64,000 nucleotides of DNA from Hespellia stercorisuis DSM 15480 (GCF_900142165.1 NZ_FQZY01000016.1:1-64000), one strand, 5' to 3'. Positions 28,516 through 38,375 are shown, counted from the stretch's first letter. Notes: generated from the sequence alone by a model not told the origin. Program-made: numbers and translations.

Positions 28516-29598
28516 ATGAGTAGAGTGTACAATTTTTCAGCAGGACCAGCAGTTTTACCGGAGGAGGTTTTGCAATCGGCAGCGGATGAGATGTTGGATT
28601 ATAATGGGACTGGAATGTCGGTTATGGAAATGAGTCATCGCTCGAAGGCATTTGAGAAAATCATCACAGAGGCTGAGGCTGATATCCGTGAACTGATGAA
28701 CATTCCGGATAATTATAAGGTATTATTTTTACAAGGCGGTGCTTCACAGCAGTTCGCGATGATTCCTATGAATCTCATGAAGAATAAAGTCGCAGATTAC
28801 ATTGTGACAGGACAGTGGGCAAAGAAAGCATATCAGGAAGCGTCAAAGTACGGTAAGGTCAACAAGATTGCATCCTCAGAGGATAAGACATTTACTTATA
28901 TTCCGGATTGCTCCGATCTCCCGATTTCAGAGGATGCGGACTATGTCTATATCTGTGAGAACAACACGATTTACGGAACAAAGTTCAAAGAACTTCCGAA
29001 CACAAAGGGCAAGACACTGGTTGCGGATATTTCTTCCTGTTTCCTGTCAGAGCCAATTGACGTGAGCAAATACGGCATTGTATATGGCGGCGTTCAGAAA
29101 AACGTTGGACCTGCAGGAATGGTCATCGTGATCATCCGCGAAGATCTGATCACGGAGGATGTACTTCCGGGAACACCGACGATGCTTACATATAAGACAC
29201 ATGCAGATGCAAAATCACTTTACAATACACCACCGGCATATGGAATCTATATCTGTGGCAAGGTCTTCAAGTGGCTGAAAGCTATGGGTGGTCTTGAGGT
29301 GATGAAAGAGCGCAACGAGAAAAAAGCGAAAATTTTATATGATTTCCTTGATCAGAGTAAATTGTTTAAGGGTACTGTTGTAGCAAAGGATCGTTCTCTT
29401 ATGAATGTTCCGTTTGTCACAGGGGATGAAGAGATGGATGCAAAATTTGTGAAAGAAGCAAAAGAAGCAGGTCTTGAGAATCTGAAAGGACATCGTACCG
29501 TAGGCGGAATGCGCGCAAGTATCTACAATGCCATGCCGATAGAGGGCGTGGAGGCACTGGTTGCATTCATGAAGAAATTTGAAGAGGAGAACTTATAA
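28516..29598 (+). CDS. serC: Phosphoserine aminotransferase SerC
   Basis: PLP enzyme that transaminates 3-phosphohydroxypyruvate to phosphoserine in serine synthesis. The 360-aa sequence starts SRVYNFSAGPAVLPEEVL, has GGASQQFAMIPMNL and the PLP-lysine region YGGVQKNVGPAGMVIVI, and ends near HRTVGGMRASIYNAMPIEGVEAL. ATG 28516 follows GGAGG; a longer read from 28429 overlaps ilvB. serA follows immediately, one base after the stop. Confidence 0.95.
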   Translation: MSRVYNFSAGPAVLPEEVLQSAADEMLDYNGTGMSVMEMSHRSKAFEKIITEAEADIRELMNIPDNYKVLFLQGGASQQFAMIPMNLMKNKVADYIVTGQWAKKAYQEASKYGKVNKIASSEDKTFTYIPDCSDLPISEDADYVYICENNTIYGTKFKELPNTKGKTLVADISSCFLSEPIDVSKYGIVYGGVQKNVGPAGMVIVIIREDLITEDVLPGTPTMLTYKTHADAKSLYNTPPAYGIYICGKVFKWLKAMGGLEVMKERNEKKAKILYDFLDQSKLFKGTVVAKDRSLMNVPFVTGDEEMDAKFVKEAKEAGLENLKGHRTVGGMRASIYNAMPIEGVEALVAFMKKFEEENL

Positions 29599-29599
29599 G

Positions 29600-30763
29600 A
29601 TGTATAAATATCATTGCTTAAATCCAATCGCAGAAGTAGGATTGGACCGTTTTACAACAGATTACGCGCAGACTGCCAAAGTGGAAGAGGCAGATGCCAT
29701 TTTAGTGAGAAGTGCTGCAATGCACGATATGGAATTTTCAGAGAACCTGAAGGCGATCGGCCGTGCTGGAGCCGGAGTCAACAATATTCCGCTGGAGAAA
29801 TGTGCAGAAAAGGGTATTGTTGTATTTAACACACCGGGAGCAAATGCCAACGGTGTAAAAGAACTCGTCATAGCAGGAATGCTGCTGGCATCCCGTGATA
29901 TTGTCGGAGGAATCAACTGGGTACAGGAGTACGAAGAGGACGGAAATATTGCAAAATTGGCTGAAAAACAGAAGAAACAGTTTGCCGGCCACGAGATTGA
30001 AGGAAAGAAGTTGGGTGTGATTGGTCTGGGAGCAATCGGTGTTCTGGTTGCCAATGTTGCAACACATCTCGGAATGGAAGTTTACGGATATGATCCATAC
30101 GTCTCTGTTGACTCTGCATGGAAACTTTCCCGCAGCATCCACCACGCAACCTCAGTGGATGAATTATACAAAGAGTGTGATTTCATTACAATTCATGTTC
30201 CTGCTACAGAGGATACGAAGAACCTGATTGATAAAGACGCAATCAGCATCATGAAGAAGGACGTAGTTGTTATGAACTTTGCCAGAGACGTTCTGGTGAA
30301 TGGCGAAGATATGGTAGACGCACTCGTATCTGGCGCCGTAAAACGTTATGTAACAGATTTCCCAACCCCGGAGATCGCAGGCGTGAAGAATGCAATTGTC
30401 ATCCCTCATCTGGGAGCTTCTACGGAGGAATCTGAGGATAACTGTGCAGTGATGGCTGTTGCAGAGCTCAAGGACTATCTTGAGAATGGTAATATTCGCA
30501 ATTCTGTGAACTATCCTGCGTGTGAAATGGGTGATCGTGCCGGAAATGTAAGAATTACGATTCTCCATAAGAATATTCCGAACATGCTGGGACAGTTCAC
30601 CGCACTTCTGGCGGAGGCAGATATGAATATCGCACTGCTGTCTAACAAGAGCAAAAAAGAATATGCATACACCATGATTGACGTAGAAACGGCCGTTTCT
30701 GACGAGGTACAGGAAAAAATCGCGAAGATCAACGGAGTTCTGAAGGTGAGAGTTCTCGCGTAA
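29600..30763 (+). CDS. serA: 3-phosphoglycerate dehydrogenase with ACT domain, SerA
   Basis: NAD-dependent first step of serine synthesis. The 387-aa chain has substrate-domain motifs (GRAGAGVNNIPLEKCAEKGI), the Rossmann fold (GKKLGVIGLGAIGVLVANVA), the catalytic His in IPHLGASTEESEDN, and a C-terminal ACT domain (about 315-387) expected to bind serine for feedback control. Start ATG 29600 lies one base past the serC stop, with AAGAGGAG upstream inside serC. Confidence 0.94.
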   Translation: MYKYHCLNPIAEVGLDRFTTDYAQTAKVEEADAILVRSAAMHDMEFSENLKAIGRAGAGVNNIPLEKCAEKGIVVFNTPGANANGVKELVIAGMLLASRDIVGGINWVQEYEEDGNIAKLAEKQKKQFAGHEIEGKKLGVIGLGAIGVLVANVATHLGMEVYGYDPYVSVDSAWKLSRSIHHATSVDELYKECDFITIHVPATEDTKNLIDKDAISIMKKDVVVMNFARDVLVNGEDMVDALVSGAVKRYVTDFPTPEIAGVKNAIVIPHLGASTEESEDNCAVMAVAELKDYLENGNIRNSVNYPACEMGDRAGNVRITILHKNIPNMLGQFTALLAEADMNIALLSNKSKKEYAYTMIDVETAVSDEVQEKIAKINGVLKVRVLA

Positions 30764-30786
30764 ATACAGTAAAATAATAAATAACG

Positions 30787-30827
30787 GGCAGGTACATGTT
30801 GCACAGGCAAGATGTACCTGCCTTTTT
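30787..30827 (+). terminator. Terminator after serA
   Basis: GGCAGGTACAT (30787-30797) pairs with ATGTACCTGCC (30812-30822), followed by five T. Confidence 0.85.
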
Positions 30828-30867
30828 CATATAATGAATACTAATGAAAGAATGTGATATGTGAGAA

Positions 30868-31593
30868 ATGATGAGCGATTTGAAGATGATGCAGGACTAT
30901 ATAGACAAAGGACAGCTGCAGGTTAATGTAGTGTCGGATATTACATCGGCCCCGGTCAGAGATGCCGGTGTGGAAATTTCCTATACCGGTGTGCCAGAGA
31001 GTACACTGGAAGAACTCTCCACCAATGAATCCGGGCAGACAGAAACGGTGGAACTGAATACCCCGCCGTTGGAGTACAGTCTGAACCCGGCGGTGGAAGC
31101 ACAGCCTTATTCGGAATATACACTGAGGATAACGGCCAGTGGATACGAGCCTGTGCTGATAGCCGGAGCGGAGCTGCTGGCGCAGGTCAAGGCGATCCAG
31201 AATATCCGTCTCCGCCCGATTTTAAATCCAGAGGAGGGGGAGGAGGTGTTTGTGATCCCGGCACACACGCTCTTTGGAAATTATCCGCCCAAGATCGCAG
31301 AGGAAGAAATCAAACCGATTGACGAGAGCGGAGAGATTGTCTTGAGTCGCGTAGTTGTTCCGGAATATATTGTGGTTCATGACGGTTCTCCCAGAGACAA
31401 TACAGCGACGAATCACTATGTGAAATACAAGGATTACATCAAAAATGTTGCCTCGAGTGAGATCTATGCGACCTGGCCGGAGGATACGATTCGTGCAAAT
31501 ATTCTGGCAATCATGTCCTTTACCCTGAATCGGGTCTATACGGAGTGGTACCGGAACAGTAACAAATTAGGGGTTGAAGGAGACGGCATCTGA
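30868..31593 (+). pseudogene. N-terminal half of a putative peptidoglycan-binding protein (split gene)
   Basis: The 241-aa reading frame has an N-terminal beta-rich part (about 15-120) resembling a carboxypeptidase-regulatory/transthyretin-like fold, then a conserved helical part (VVPEYIVVHDG, YKDYIKNVASSEIYATW, SFTLNRVYTEWYRN). After Tyr228-Arg229-Asn230 the sequence turns into an unrelated tail ending after 11 residues. The continuation YRNKGYDFTITSS is found 15.5 kb away at 47,093. Joining Tyr228 to that Tyr keeps the frame and gives a 421-aa protein, the size I would expect for the full family. It is translatable, but probably a broken fragment. Full-length relatives carry a C-terminal peptidoglycan-binding domain; their function is not well defined. 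Confidence 0.75.
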
Positions 31594-31622
31594 ATTCCCC
31601 GTTTTATTTTATTTGATTATTT

Positions 31623-31630
31623 GCTATACT
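31623..31630 (+). promoter_or_regulatory. Extended -10 promoter for the hybrid kinase gene
   Basis: TGCTATACT (extended -10; TATACT at 31625-31630) with no strong -35 element. Confidence 0.35.
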
Positions 31631-31731
31631 ATTCTTAAGAGATTATGGGCAGGAAGTGTAGTAGTCTGTAAATATCCGCGTTGATTTCTGAATTGCGGGA
31701 AAATTATCTTTGGAATAGAGGGATAAATTAT

Positions 31732-34700
31732 ATGAAGAATGAGACAGGAACATTTGAAAATCTGCCTGATGGGGCAGGAACAGAGGCTGGATTAGAGCAG
31801 CAGAGATTTCAGATGGTTGTAGACGAACTGAACGCAGCCATCATAGAGTGGGATCAGAAAGGCAGAACTTTCTATTCATCCGCGGCATACCAGAATTATG
31901 CGCTCAGCAAAGTCAGCGCCGATGATATTTTGAATAACTGTGGTCCCGTTGATGTGGTACACCCGGATGATATATTGATTTTGCAGGAGTTTTTTGATAA
32001 GAGCAAGGCCGGAAAAAAGAAGGCGGAGGTAAGTCTCCGGCTGAAGATGATGGATGGCAGTTTTCACTGGTGCCGCCTGATTGGAATGTTCTACAGAGAT
32101 GCAGAGGGAGAGCCGTCGAGAACGGTTGGAATTATTATTGACATAAACGAAGAGCACCAGCAAAGTGTTATGCTGTCTTCTCTGCTGAATGAAATTCCGG
32201 GTGGCGTTATCATTTACCGTATAGGAGAAACCATTGAGACCGAGTATTTCAGTGATGGGATTCCTGCCCTGACAGGGCACAGAGTGGATGAATACCGTGC
32301 ATTGATCAATTCAGGAAATGTGTTTCAGACATTTGTGTTCGAGGAGGATTACCTGGAATTTGAACAGGTGGTTAACGAGGCAGTCTCGGCCCGGGGCCCG
32401 ATTAATTTCACTTATCGTGTAAAGCATAAGGACGGTTCCCTTTCCTGGCTGCAGATATCTGCCTGTATGATACGGGAAGAGGAAGGGGCATTGATCTATT
32501 ATGCAGTGTTCATGAAACCGTCCGATGAGGCTGCATTATACCGGAATATTGTCGAGAACTCTTCGAACGGGGCTCTGGTAGCGGAACGGAGGACACAAAG
32601 ACTGCTCTTTGTGAATGAGGCAGTCGGGAATGTACTTGGCGTGCCGTATCAGCGTCTGCAGAAAAAAATCGAACAGGCGGAGAAAATAGCAGAAGAATAT
32701 AAGCTGCTGAGTGATGAGGAAATCCGTTCCCTGAGAGCGGATGCGTTTAGCGAATTTCACGTGGTATACGATGGGAAGAAGCATCTGCTCATCAATGCAA
32801 TGGCATTGAACTGGAATGGGATAGATTCTTATATCTTGTATCTGACGGATGAGACTGCCGAGTATGAGCATCAGGTGGAACTGCAGAGCAGCCGGGTTAT
32901 GCTGGATGTCGCACTCTCCAGTGCAAAAGTCATGGCCTGGAGATATAATGCGTCGCTTCGCACAATAACAGATTCGGGCACCTTCGGAATCATGTATCAT
33001 ATGCCGAAAGTAATCAGGAATATTACGGAAGCTTTCCTGCATACCTGGGGGAAGAGGCTGATTCATGAGGACAGCATAGAGGCGATGGACTGGCTGTTCA
33101 AACACAGCTGTGACGGAAAACGGATTGAGAAGGATGTTCGCTGTAAGATACCGGATGGATCAAAATATGTATGGCAGAGAGTGATTTATACGCCGATATT
33201 TGATAAGCAGGGAGTCTGCGTAGAAGCCATTGGAACCGCAGTGGATATTACGGAGCAAAAGGAGAAGGAGCAGGCATATGAAGAGCAGCTGAGGCTGAAT
33301 AAAAGAATGGCACAGGATGCGCTGGCCATCGCAAGCTATAATCTGACAAAAAACCGCATCTTTGAGGCGGAGAGCAGGCATCCCTATTATACACGGATCA
33401 TGGACTGCGCCACGGCAGATGAGGTGCTGGAGGGGATACGCTCGAATGTCTGGGAAGGTGAGGAATACCAAAGCTTCGAGGCGGTGAAAGACTGTAATGC
33501 CCTGCTGAAGCAGTTTGAGAACGGAACAACACATGTTGAAATCAGACATCATCTTCGTGAAAATACACACTGGATGCTGACCAGCTTTGATATGATGGCG
33601 AATCCGTATACGGGTGATGTAGAAGCGATAGGAGTGCTTTGGGATATTTCAGAGGCTGTTCGAGCGGAACTGGTGGTGAGCAGGCTCCTGAAGATCGATT
33701 ATGCGGCCATTTCGACAATTGATACAGAAACTGGCGTAGCCAGACCGTTTAGAGAGAAAGATGCTCCGGAAAGTATTCGGGAATTGGTGAATCTGCAGAA
33801 GGTCCATGAAAAAATGGAAGAGGGGATGGTTTCGTTTATCCGGAAATATGCTATGGAAGAAGATCGCGACAGGGCAGTGACAGAAAATTCGCTGGATTAT
33901 GTGAAAGAGCAGCTGGAACAGGCACTTATGTACGAAAGTCTGTTCTCCGTAAAAACCGGGAACCAGATCATTCATAATCGTGTCGTATATGCTTATCTGG
34001 ATGAGACGAAGGATACGATTTTGTGTGCGACGCAGGATGTAACCGAAGCATACGAGCAGGAAGAACAGAAAAAACAGGAATTATCTGCAGCACTTTCGGC
34101 TGCGGAACAGGCAAATCATGCCAAAACAGAGTTCTTCTCCCGTATGAGCCACGACATGCGGACTCCGATGAATGGGATTCTCGGTCTTACAGAATTGTCT
34201 GAGCAGGAGAACGATATAGAGATGATCAAAGAAAATATGGCAAAAATCAGGGAATCGGGGGGGTACCTTCTGAGTCTGATCAACGATACCCTTGATTTTC
34301 AAAGGATTGAGAGCGGCAGTCTGAAGCTTAACAACCAGATTGTGTATACGAACACCGTGTTTATGAACATTCTGGATATGATACATCCGGCTGTGGTGGA
34401 GAAAGGAATTGATTTTCAAGTGGTCAATCACAACGCACATATGGGCTGGTATGTATATCTCGATCCGGTTCGCATTCGACAAATTTTTATAAATCTTCTT
34501 TCCAATGCAATTAAATTTACTCCAACAGGCGGGAGTGTGATTTTGGAGGTTACAAATCTAAGCCGGAATGGGATGATATCTCAAAATTGCATTAAAGTCA
34601 TTGACACAGGGATTGGCATGAGCAAAGAATTTTTGGAAAATCATTTGTTTGAGCCGTTTGCACAGGAATCCAATGACGTATCTGGATTCTATGCAGGCTC

Positions 34701-35283
34701 TGGATTGGGGCTTTCGATTGCGAAAAGACTTGTTGAACTGATGGGTGGTCGAATAGAGGTGGAGAGCAGTCTGGAAATCGGAACGACTTTCTCTGTCTAT
34801 CTGGACTTTCGGAGAGTGGATGCCGGGAGTGCGCAGAAGGAATTGGATGCCAGACAAAGTACGCAGTTTGAATTGGAAGAAAAGCTGGTTGGCAGGAAAG
34901 TTCTGCTTGTGGAGGACCATCCGTTGAATGCGCAGATTGCAGGAAAACTGCTTGAAAGAGTAGGCTGTGTTGTAAAGTGGGAAAATAACGGGGCAAAAGG
35001 TGTAGCCGCTTTCAAAAAATCGAATCTGAACGAATACGATGTGATTCTTATGGATATCCGTATGCCTGAAATGGACGGCATTGCTGCAGCGAAAACAATC
35101 CGGGGACTTGACAGAGAGGATGCAGGATCTGTACCTATTATAGCGATGACGGCCAACGCTTACGACGAGGATGTCCGAAAATCACTGGAGGCTGGGATGA
35201 ATGCACATTTGGCAAAGCCGGTCAAACCGCAGAAGATGTATGAGACGATTGTTCGGTTTATGTCGGAGCAGGGTGGTGGATGA
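31732..35283 (+). CDS. Multi-PAS hybrid histidine kinase/response regulator
   Basis: The 1183-aa cytoplasmic sensor has several PAS-like domains over residues 20-770 and no membrane segment. A HisKA domain follows with phospho-acceptor His807 (RMSHDMRTPMNGILGL), then an HATPase domain (IRQIFINLLSNAIKFTPTGG, DTGIGMSKEFLENHLFEPF, GSGLGLSIAKRLVELMGG) and a C-terminal receiver with Asp1108 (LMDIRMPEMDG). ATG 31732 with a weak GAGGG site is chosen over a TTG at 31681. Signal and output are unknown. It lies at the left inner end of the segment that splits the peptidoglycan-binding gene. Confidence 0.9.
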   Translation: MKNETGTFENLPDGAGTEAGLEQQRFQMVVDELNAAIIEWDQKGRTFYSSAAYQNYALSKVSADDILNNCGPVDVVHPDDILILQEFFDKSKAGKKKAEVSLRLKMMDGSFHWCRLIGMFYRDAEGEPSRTVGIIIDINEEHQQSVMLSSLLNEIPGGVIIYRIGETIETEYFSDGIPALTGHRVDEYRALINSGNVFQTFVFEEDYLEFEQVVNEAVSARGPINFTYRVKHKDGSLSWLQISACMIREEEGALIYYAVFMKPSDEAALYRNIVENSSNGALVAERRTQRLLFVNEAVGNVLGVPYQRLQKKIEQAEKIAEEYKLLSDEEIRSLRADAFSEFHVVYDGKKHLLINAMALNWNGIDSYILYLTDETAEYEHQVELQSSRVMLDVALSSAKVMAWRYNASLRTITDSGTFGIMYHMPKVIRNITEAFLHTWGKRLIHEDSIEAMDWLFKHSCDGKRIEKDVRCKIPDGSKYVWQRVIYTPIFDKQGVCVEAIGTAVDITEQKEKEQAYEEQLRLNKRMAQDALAIASYNLTKNRIFEAESRHPYYTRIMDCATADEVLEGIRSNVWEGEEYQSFEAVKDCNALLKQFENGTTHVEIRHHLRENTHWMLTSFDMMANPYTGDVEAIGVLWDISEAVRAELVVSRLLKIDYAAISTIDTETGVARPFREKDAPESIRELVNLQKVHEKMEEGMVSFIRKYAMEEDRDRAVTENSLDYVKEQLEQALMYESLFSVKTGNQIIHNRVVYAYLDETKDTILCATQDVTEAYEQEEQKKQELSAALSAAEQANHAKTEFFSRMSHDMRTPMNGILGLTELSEQENDIEMIKENMAKIRESGGYLLSLINDTLDFQRIESGSLKLNNQIVYTNTVFMNILDMIHPAVVEKGIDFQVVNHNAHMGWYVYLDPVRIRQIFINLLSNAIKFTPTGGSVILEVTNLSRNGMISQNCIKVIDTGIGMSKEFLENHLFEPFAQESNDVSGFYAGSGLGLSIAKRLVELMGGRIEVESSLEIGTTFSVYLDFRRVDAGSAQKELDARQSTQFELEEKLVGRKVLLVEDHPLNAQIAGKLLERVGCVVKWENNGAKGVAAFKKSNLNEYDVILMDIRMPEMDGIAAAKTIRGLDREDAGSVPIIAMTANAYDEDVRKSLEAGMNAHLAKPVKPQKMYETIVRFMSEQGGG

Positions 35284-35377
35284 TAAAGCGGACATTCGGA
35301 ATCTGTGGTTAAACAGGCAATAAAACACCGGCAGCTGCATAAAGTAGTTATAACAACATATTTTCTGATGTGATGCA

Positions 35378-35530
35378 ATGAGTATGCATAATGATGATAC
35401 AGCGGGCGGATACAGAGTGACCGTATCGTTTGAGGAGGACCCGTGCAATGAGTGGGCGGATGGGGAAACTCTGTCGGAGATCCGTGCGCTCCTGATATTT
35501 GAATTGAAAAGACAGCTTCATCTGGGGTAG
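35378..35530 (+). CDS. Small 50-aa ORF before the serine recombinase
   Basis: The frame encodes 50 residues, including YRVTVSFEEDPCNEWADG and ending EIRALLIFELKRQLHLG. It ends 8 bp before the recombinase start, so the two would be co-transcribed. The amphipathic C-terminal part looks like real protein. No clear ribosome site precedes ATG 35378; a second ATG follows at 35384. Function is unknown; I infer a possible accessory to the recombinase only from position. Confidence 0.45.
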   Translation: MSMHNDDTAGGYRVTVSFEEDPCNEWADGETLSEIRALLIFELKRQLHLG

Positions 35531-35538
35531 ACGGCACT

Positions 35539-37221
35539 GTGTTCAGAGTACGCATGCTATTAAGAGTGAGTTCAAATCAGCAGCTGGATGCAGACGGGGA
35601 CCTCACAATTCAGCGTCAGCTGGTGGCGGAATACATCAAAAAACAAAGGAACTGGATTCTGGACGAAAAAGAATATTTTGAAGGCAGCAACAGCGGCTAC
35701 AACAATGCTGTTACAGACAGGGCGATTCTTCAGGAAATAAAAAAAGATGCAGAGGGGGGAGAATTTGATATTCTGGTCTGTTACAAAGATGATCGCGTGG
35801 GAAGACGCATGTGGGAAGTCGGCGCATACGTCATGGAGCTGAAGAAAATCGGAGTCGACATTTACACAGTGAAAGACGGCTGCATTTCCCCGCAGACAGA
35901 CGATATTATGGGGCAGATGGTTCTTGCCCTTCGTTATGGAAATGCACAGAAGAGCAGCTCGGATACGGGAATGCGTGTAAAGGATACGGCAAAAAAGCTT
36001 GTGCAGGAAGGCCGGTTTGTGGGGGGGAGAGCACCGTTTGGTTACGAACTGGTTTACTCTGGTGAAATCAGCAGACACGGGCGGGCCCTGAAAAAATTAC
36101 AGATCATATGGGCGCAGGCTGAAGTGGTCCGATACATTTATCGATTATCCATGGTGAAAGAGTATGGTTCCTCCAAAATAGCAAAAGAGCTGAATCTGGA
36201 TCCTTATTATCACGCAATGGCGCCGAATAGCGACTGGAGAAGCGGAACGGTAACCGGGATTCTGACCAATCCGGTCTACTGCGGCTACATGTCTTACAAC
36301 CGCCGGGAAAAAAAGGACGGGAGATATCGCACCACAGGCAGCTGTGACCGCTTTTTTTCGGAGAAACAGATCCTGGAGCTCGTGATTATTCCGAAAGAAC
36401 AGTGGGAGCAGGTTCAGACGAAACGGAAACTTCGAAGTCAACAATATGCGAAGACCCCGGAGAATGCAGCAGCAAATGTGATCGGGAAAAATGACGGAAT
36501 GCTTGCATTGATTGATGTGGCTTACTGCGGCTGCTGCGGGCGGAAACTCACAAATGGAACGAAGTACAATTACTGGACAATCAAAGAGACGGGGGAGCGG
36601 CGGGCAAGCAGATCCGGTGCATACAAATGTCCCGGAGCCTGGGAGGGGGGTCCGCACGAAAACAGTTCTGTATTTCGAGCGGACCAGGTAGAAGCGGCAG
36701 TCTTTGAGTCCGTCGGTACATACCTGGAATTCCTGAACCGGGATGTCGAAATCATGGAGGAGATACAGGCGTGTATCCGTGAAAAAGACAGGGAGCAGAT
36801 CCAACGAACCCTTCGGGTGGAAATGGAACTGGAAAAAATGCAGGAGAAGATTAGAGTGATGGAAACGCATATTCCGGATGCAGTGGCGGGGGAGTATCCG
36901 ATTTCAGCAGCGGATCTGGGGGGAGCCATCCGAATGCAGAGGGAACTGTGCGCAGAAAAAAAGCGGGAAATTGCTGCATTGAAAAAAGCATGTGGGGAAG
37001 AGGCGTGCGGGGAAGAGGCGTGCAGAGAAAAGGCGTGCAGAGAAAAGGCGTGCGAGAAAAAAGAGTATGGAACGAGGCTGACCTGGAAAGATGTTTTTGA
37101 AAATGCGGATCATGACACACAGCGGGTAGTGATCAACAAACTTGTCAAACGAATCTACATAAAAAGACAGGAAATCCATATCGAGTTCAACTATCTAAAA
37201 AACGACCATCCTGACGGATGA
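35539..37221 (+). CDS. Large serine recombinase (resolvase/invertase superfamily)
   Basis: The 560-aa protein has an N-terminal resolvase catalytic domain with nucleophile Ser11 (LLRVSSNQQ) and the conserved VCYKDDRVGRR region. A recombinase DNA-binding domain follows (about 160-270: GRAPFGYEL, ILTNPVYCGYM), then a zinc ribbon (YCGCCGRKL...YKCPG) and a long coiled-coil tail. This is the architecture of integrases from Clostridial mobile elements. The start is GTG 35539. The tail contains five 15-bp tandem repeats rich in Cys and Glu. It is a candidate for the enzyme that inserted the surrounding 15.5-kb segment, although integrases normally sit next to the attachment site. Confidence 0.9.
   Translation: MFRVRMLLRVSSNQQLDADGDLTIQRQLVAEYIKKQRNWILDEKEYFEGSNSGYNNAVTDRAILQEIKKDAEGGEFDILVCYKDDRVGRRMWEVGAYVMELKKIGVDIYTVKDGCISPQTDDIMGQMVLALRYGNAQKSSSDTGMRVKDTAKKLVQEGRFVGGRAPFGYELVYSGEISRHGRALKKLQIIWAQAEVVRYIYRLSMVKEYGSSKIAKELNLDPYYHAMAPNSDWRSGTVTGILTNPVYCGYMSYNRREKKDGRYRTTGSCDRFFSEKQILELVIIPKEQWEQVQTKRKLRSQQYAKTPENAAANVIGKNDGMLALIDVAYCGCCGRKLTNGTKYNYWTIKETGERRASRSGAYKCPGAWEGGPHENSSVFRADQVEAAVFESVGTYLEFLNRDVEIMEEIQACIREKDREQIQRTLRVEMELEKMQEKIRVMETHIPDAVAGEYPISAADLGGAIRMQRELCAEKKREIAALKKACGEEACGEEACREKACREKACEKKEYGTRLTWKDVFENADHDTQRVVINKLVKRIYIKRQEIHIEFNYLKNDHPDG
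36988..37062 (+). repeat. Five 15-bp tandem repeats in the recombinase gene
   Basis: Units begin at 36988, 37003, 37018, 37033 and 37048. They encode ACGEE, ACGEE, ACREK, ACREK and a degenerate ACEKK, adding one Cys per repeat within the coiled coil. Confidence 0.9.
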
Positions 37222-37230
37222 TCGTTTTGC
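37201..37230 (+). terminator. Terminator overlapping the recombinase 3' end
   Basis: AACGACCATCC (37201-37211) pairs, with one mismatch, with GGATGATCGTT (37216-37226), followed by T. The stop codon lies inside the stem. Confidence 0.65.
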
Positions 37231-37250
37231 ATCTGAAATCTGTTTTTGTC

Positions 37251-38342
37251 CTACCAGTTGGTATAAATATCAATTGTTCCGCTCGCACAGCCGGAATCAT
37301 ATACCTTTCCCATGCCGAGGGAGGTCTCAACAATCGTACCCTTCTCGTAATCGCTGCTGGCTACGCAGATATAATTGTCTGCATCACGAATGGTTCCGTC
37401 TGCTGCAACATGGCGTCCCGGGATATTAAGTCCGGTGCCGGGAAGGACGTTCTCTGAATAGTAGGTCTCCCTGTGACCATTGAAGTAAACAACGCCCTTT
37501 CCGGGGGTCAACGGATCATCAGAGCCTGTATAATCGGAGTTGCCGGAAGAATCGGATGGAGCTTCCTCAGAAGGCACCTCCGGAGCCGGTGCGGCCGGTT
37601 CTTCCGGTGTCTGCTGGGAGACGGTTTCCTGTGCCGGAGCACCCTGAGTAGAAGCGGTCTCCTGCGCTGTCTTATTGCTCTGCGCGGCAGCTCTGGCCTG
37701 CGCCTCTTTTGCCTGATTTTCCTGCAGCTGTGCAGTTTTGATCTGTGCGATCTGTGCATTCACTGCATTGATGTCTGTAGAGGTAGCCGCAGCCTTTTGA
37801 TTCAGTGAATCCTGTTTGGTCTGCAGTTCACTCTGCATGGCTTCAAGGGAAGCTTTCTGCTCGCTCAGGTTGTCCTGCTGTTTCTCGATGGTGGAGCAGG
37901 TTGTCTGAAGCTCCACAAGTTTTTCTCTGTCATAGCTGCTGATGCTCTCGATGAAATCAGCACTGTTTAGAAATTCAGAAATGTTTTTGGAGGAGAACAG
38001 CATTTCCAGAAGAGAGGTATTGCCGTTCTCGTACATGTACTGGATACGGCTTTTCATCTCCTGGTATTGTCTTGCTTCATCGTTCTGGATAATGGAGAGC
38101 TGCTCCTGTGTGCTGATGATGGCATTGTTGGTGTCTTCCACCTGAATCTCAATGTTGGCAATTTCGGTGCTCATATCCAGTATTTCGCCATTGATGCCCT
38201 GAAGCTGCTGCTGCAGAGAAGATGACTGATTCTCCAGGTTGCCGGTATCTGTTGCCAGTACCGGAACGGAGGTGGACAAAAGAGCAAGGGAACAAAATAT
38301 TCCGATATTTATCTGTAGTCTTCGTTTGGATCTTATATTCAT
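37251..38342 (-). CDS. Secreted coiled-coil protein with C-terminal 3D/double-psi-barrel-like domain
   Basis: The 363-aa product has a cleavable-type signal sequence (to about VPVLATDT), then a long coiled coil (about 35-215) like the N-termini of CwlO/PcsB-type cell-wall proteins. A Pro/Glu/Ser-rich linker follows, and a C-terminal domain of about 75 residues (GRHVAADGTIRDADNYICVA, GKVYDSGCASGTIDIYTNW) resembling the 3D domain of secreted cell-wall hydrolases. ATG 38342 follows AAGGAGTG; a GTG at 38354 overlaps that site. It is convergent with the recombinase. The enzymatic activity is a guess from the fold. Confidence 0.75.
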   Translation of the reverse strand: MNIRSKRRLQINIGIFCSLALLSTSVPVLATDTGNLENQSSSLQQQLQGINGEILDMSTEIANIEIQVEDTNNAIISTQEQLSIIQNDEARQYQEMKSRIQYMYENGNTSLLEMLFSSKNISEFLNSADFIESISSYDREKLVELQTTCSTIEKQQDNLSEQKASLEAMQSELQTKQDSLNQKAAATSTDINAVNAQIAQIKTAQLQENQAKEAQARAAAQSNKTAQETASTQGAPAQETVSQQTPEEPAAPAPEVPSEEAPSDSSGNSDYTGSDDPLTPGKGVVYFNGHRETYYSENVLPGTGLNIPGRHVAADGTIRDADNYICVASSDYEKGTIVETSLGMGKVYDSGCASGTIDIYTNW

Positions 38343-38375
38343 AATCTTTATCACTCCTTTTTAGACTGTCTTGTT

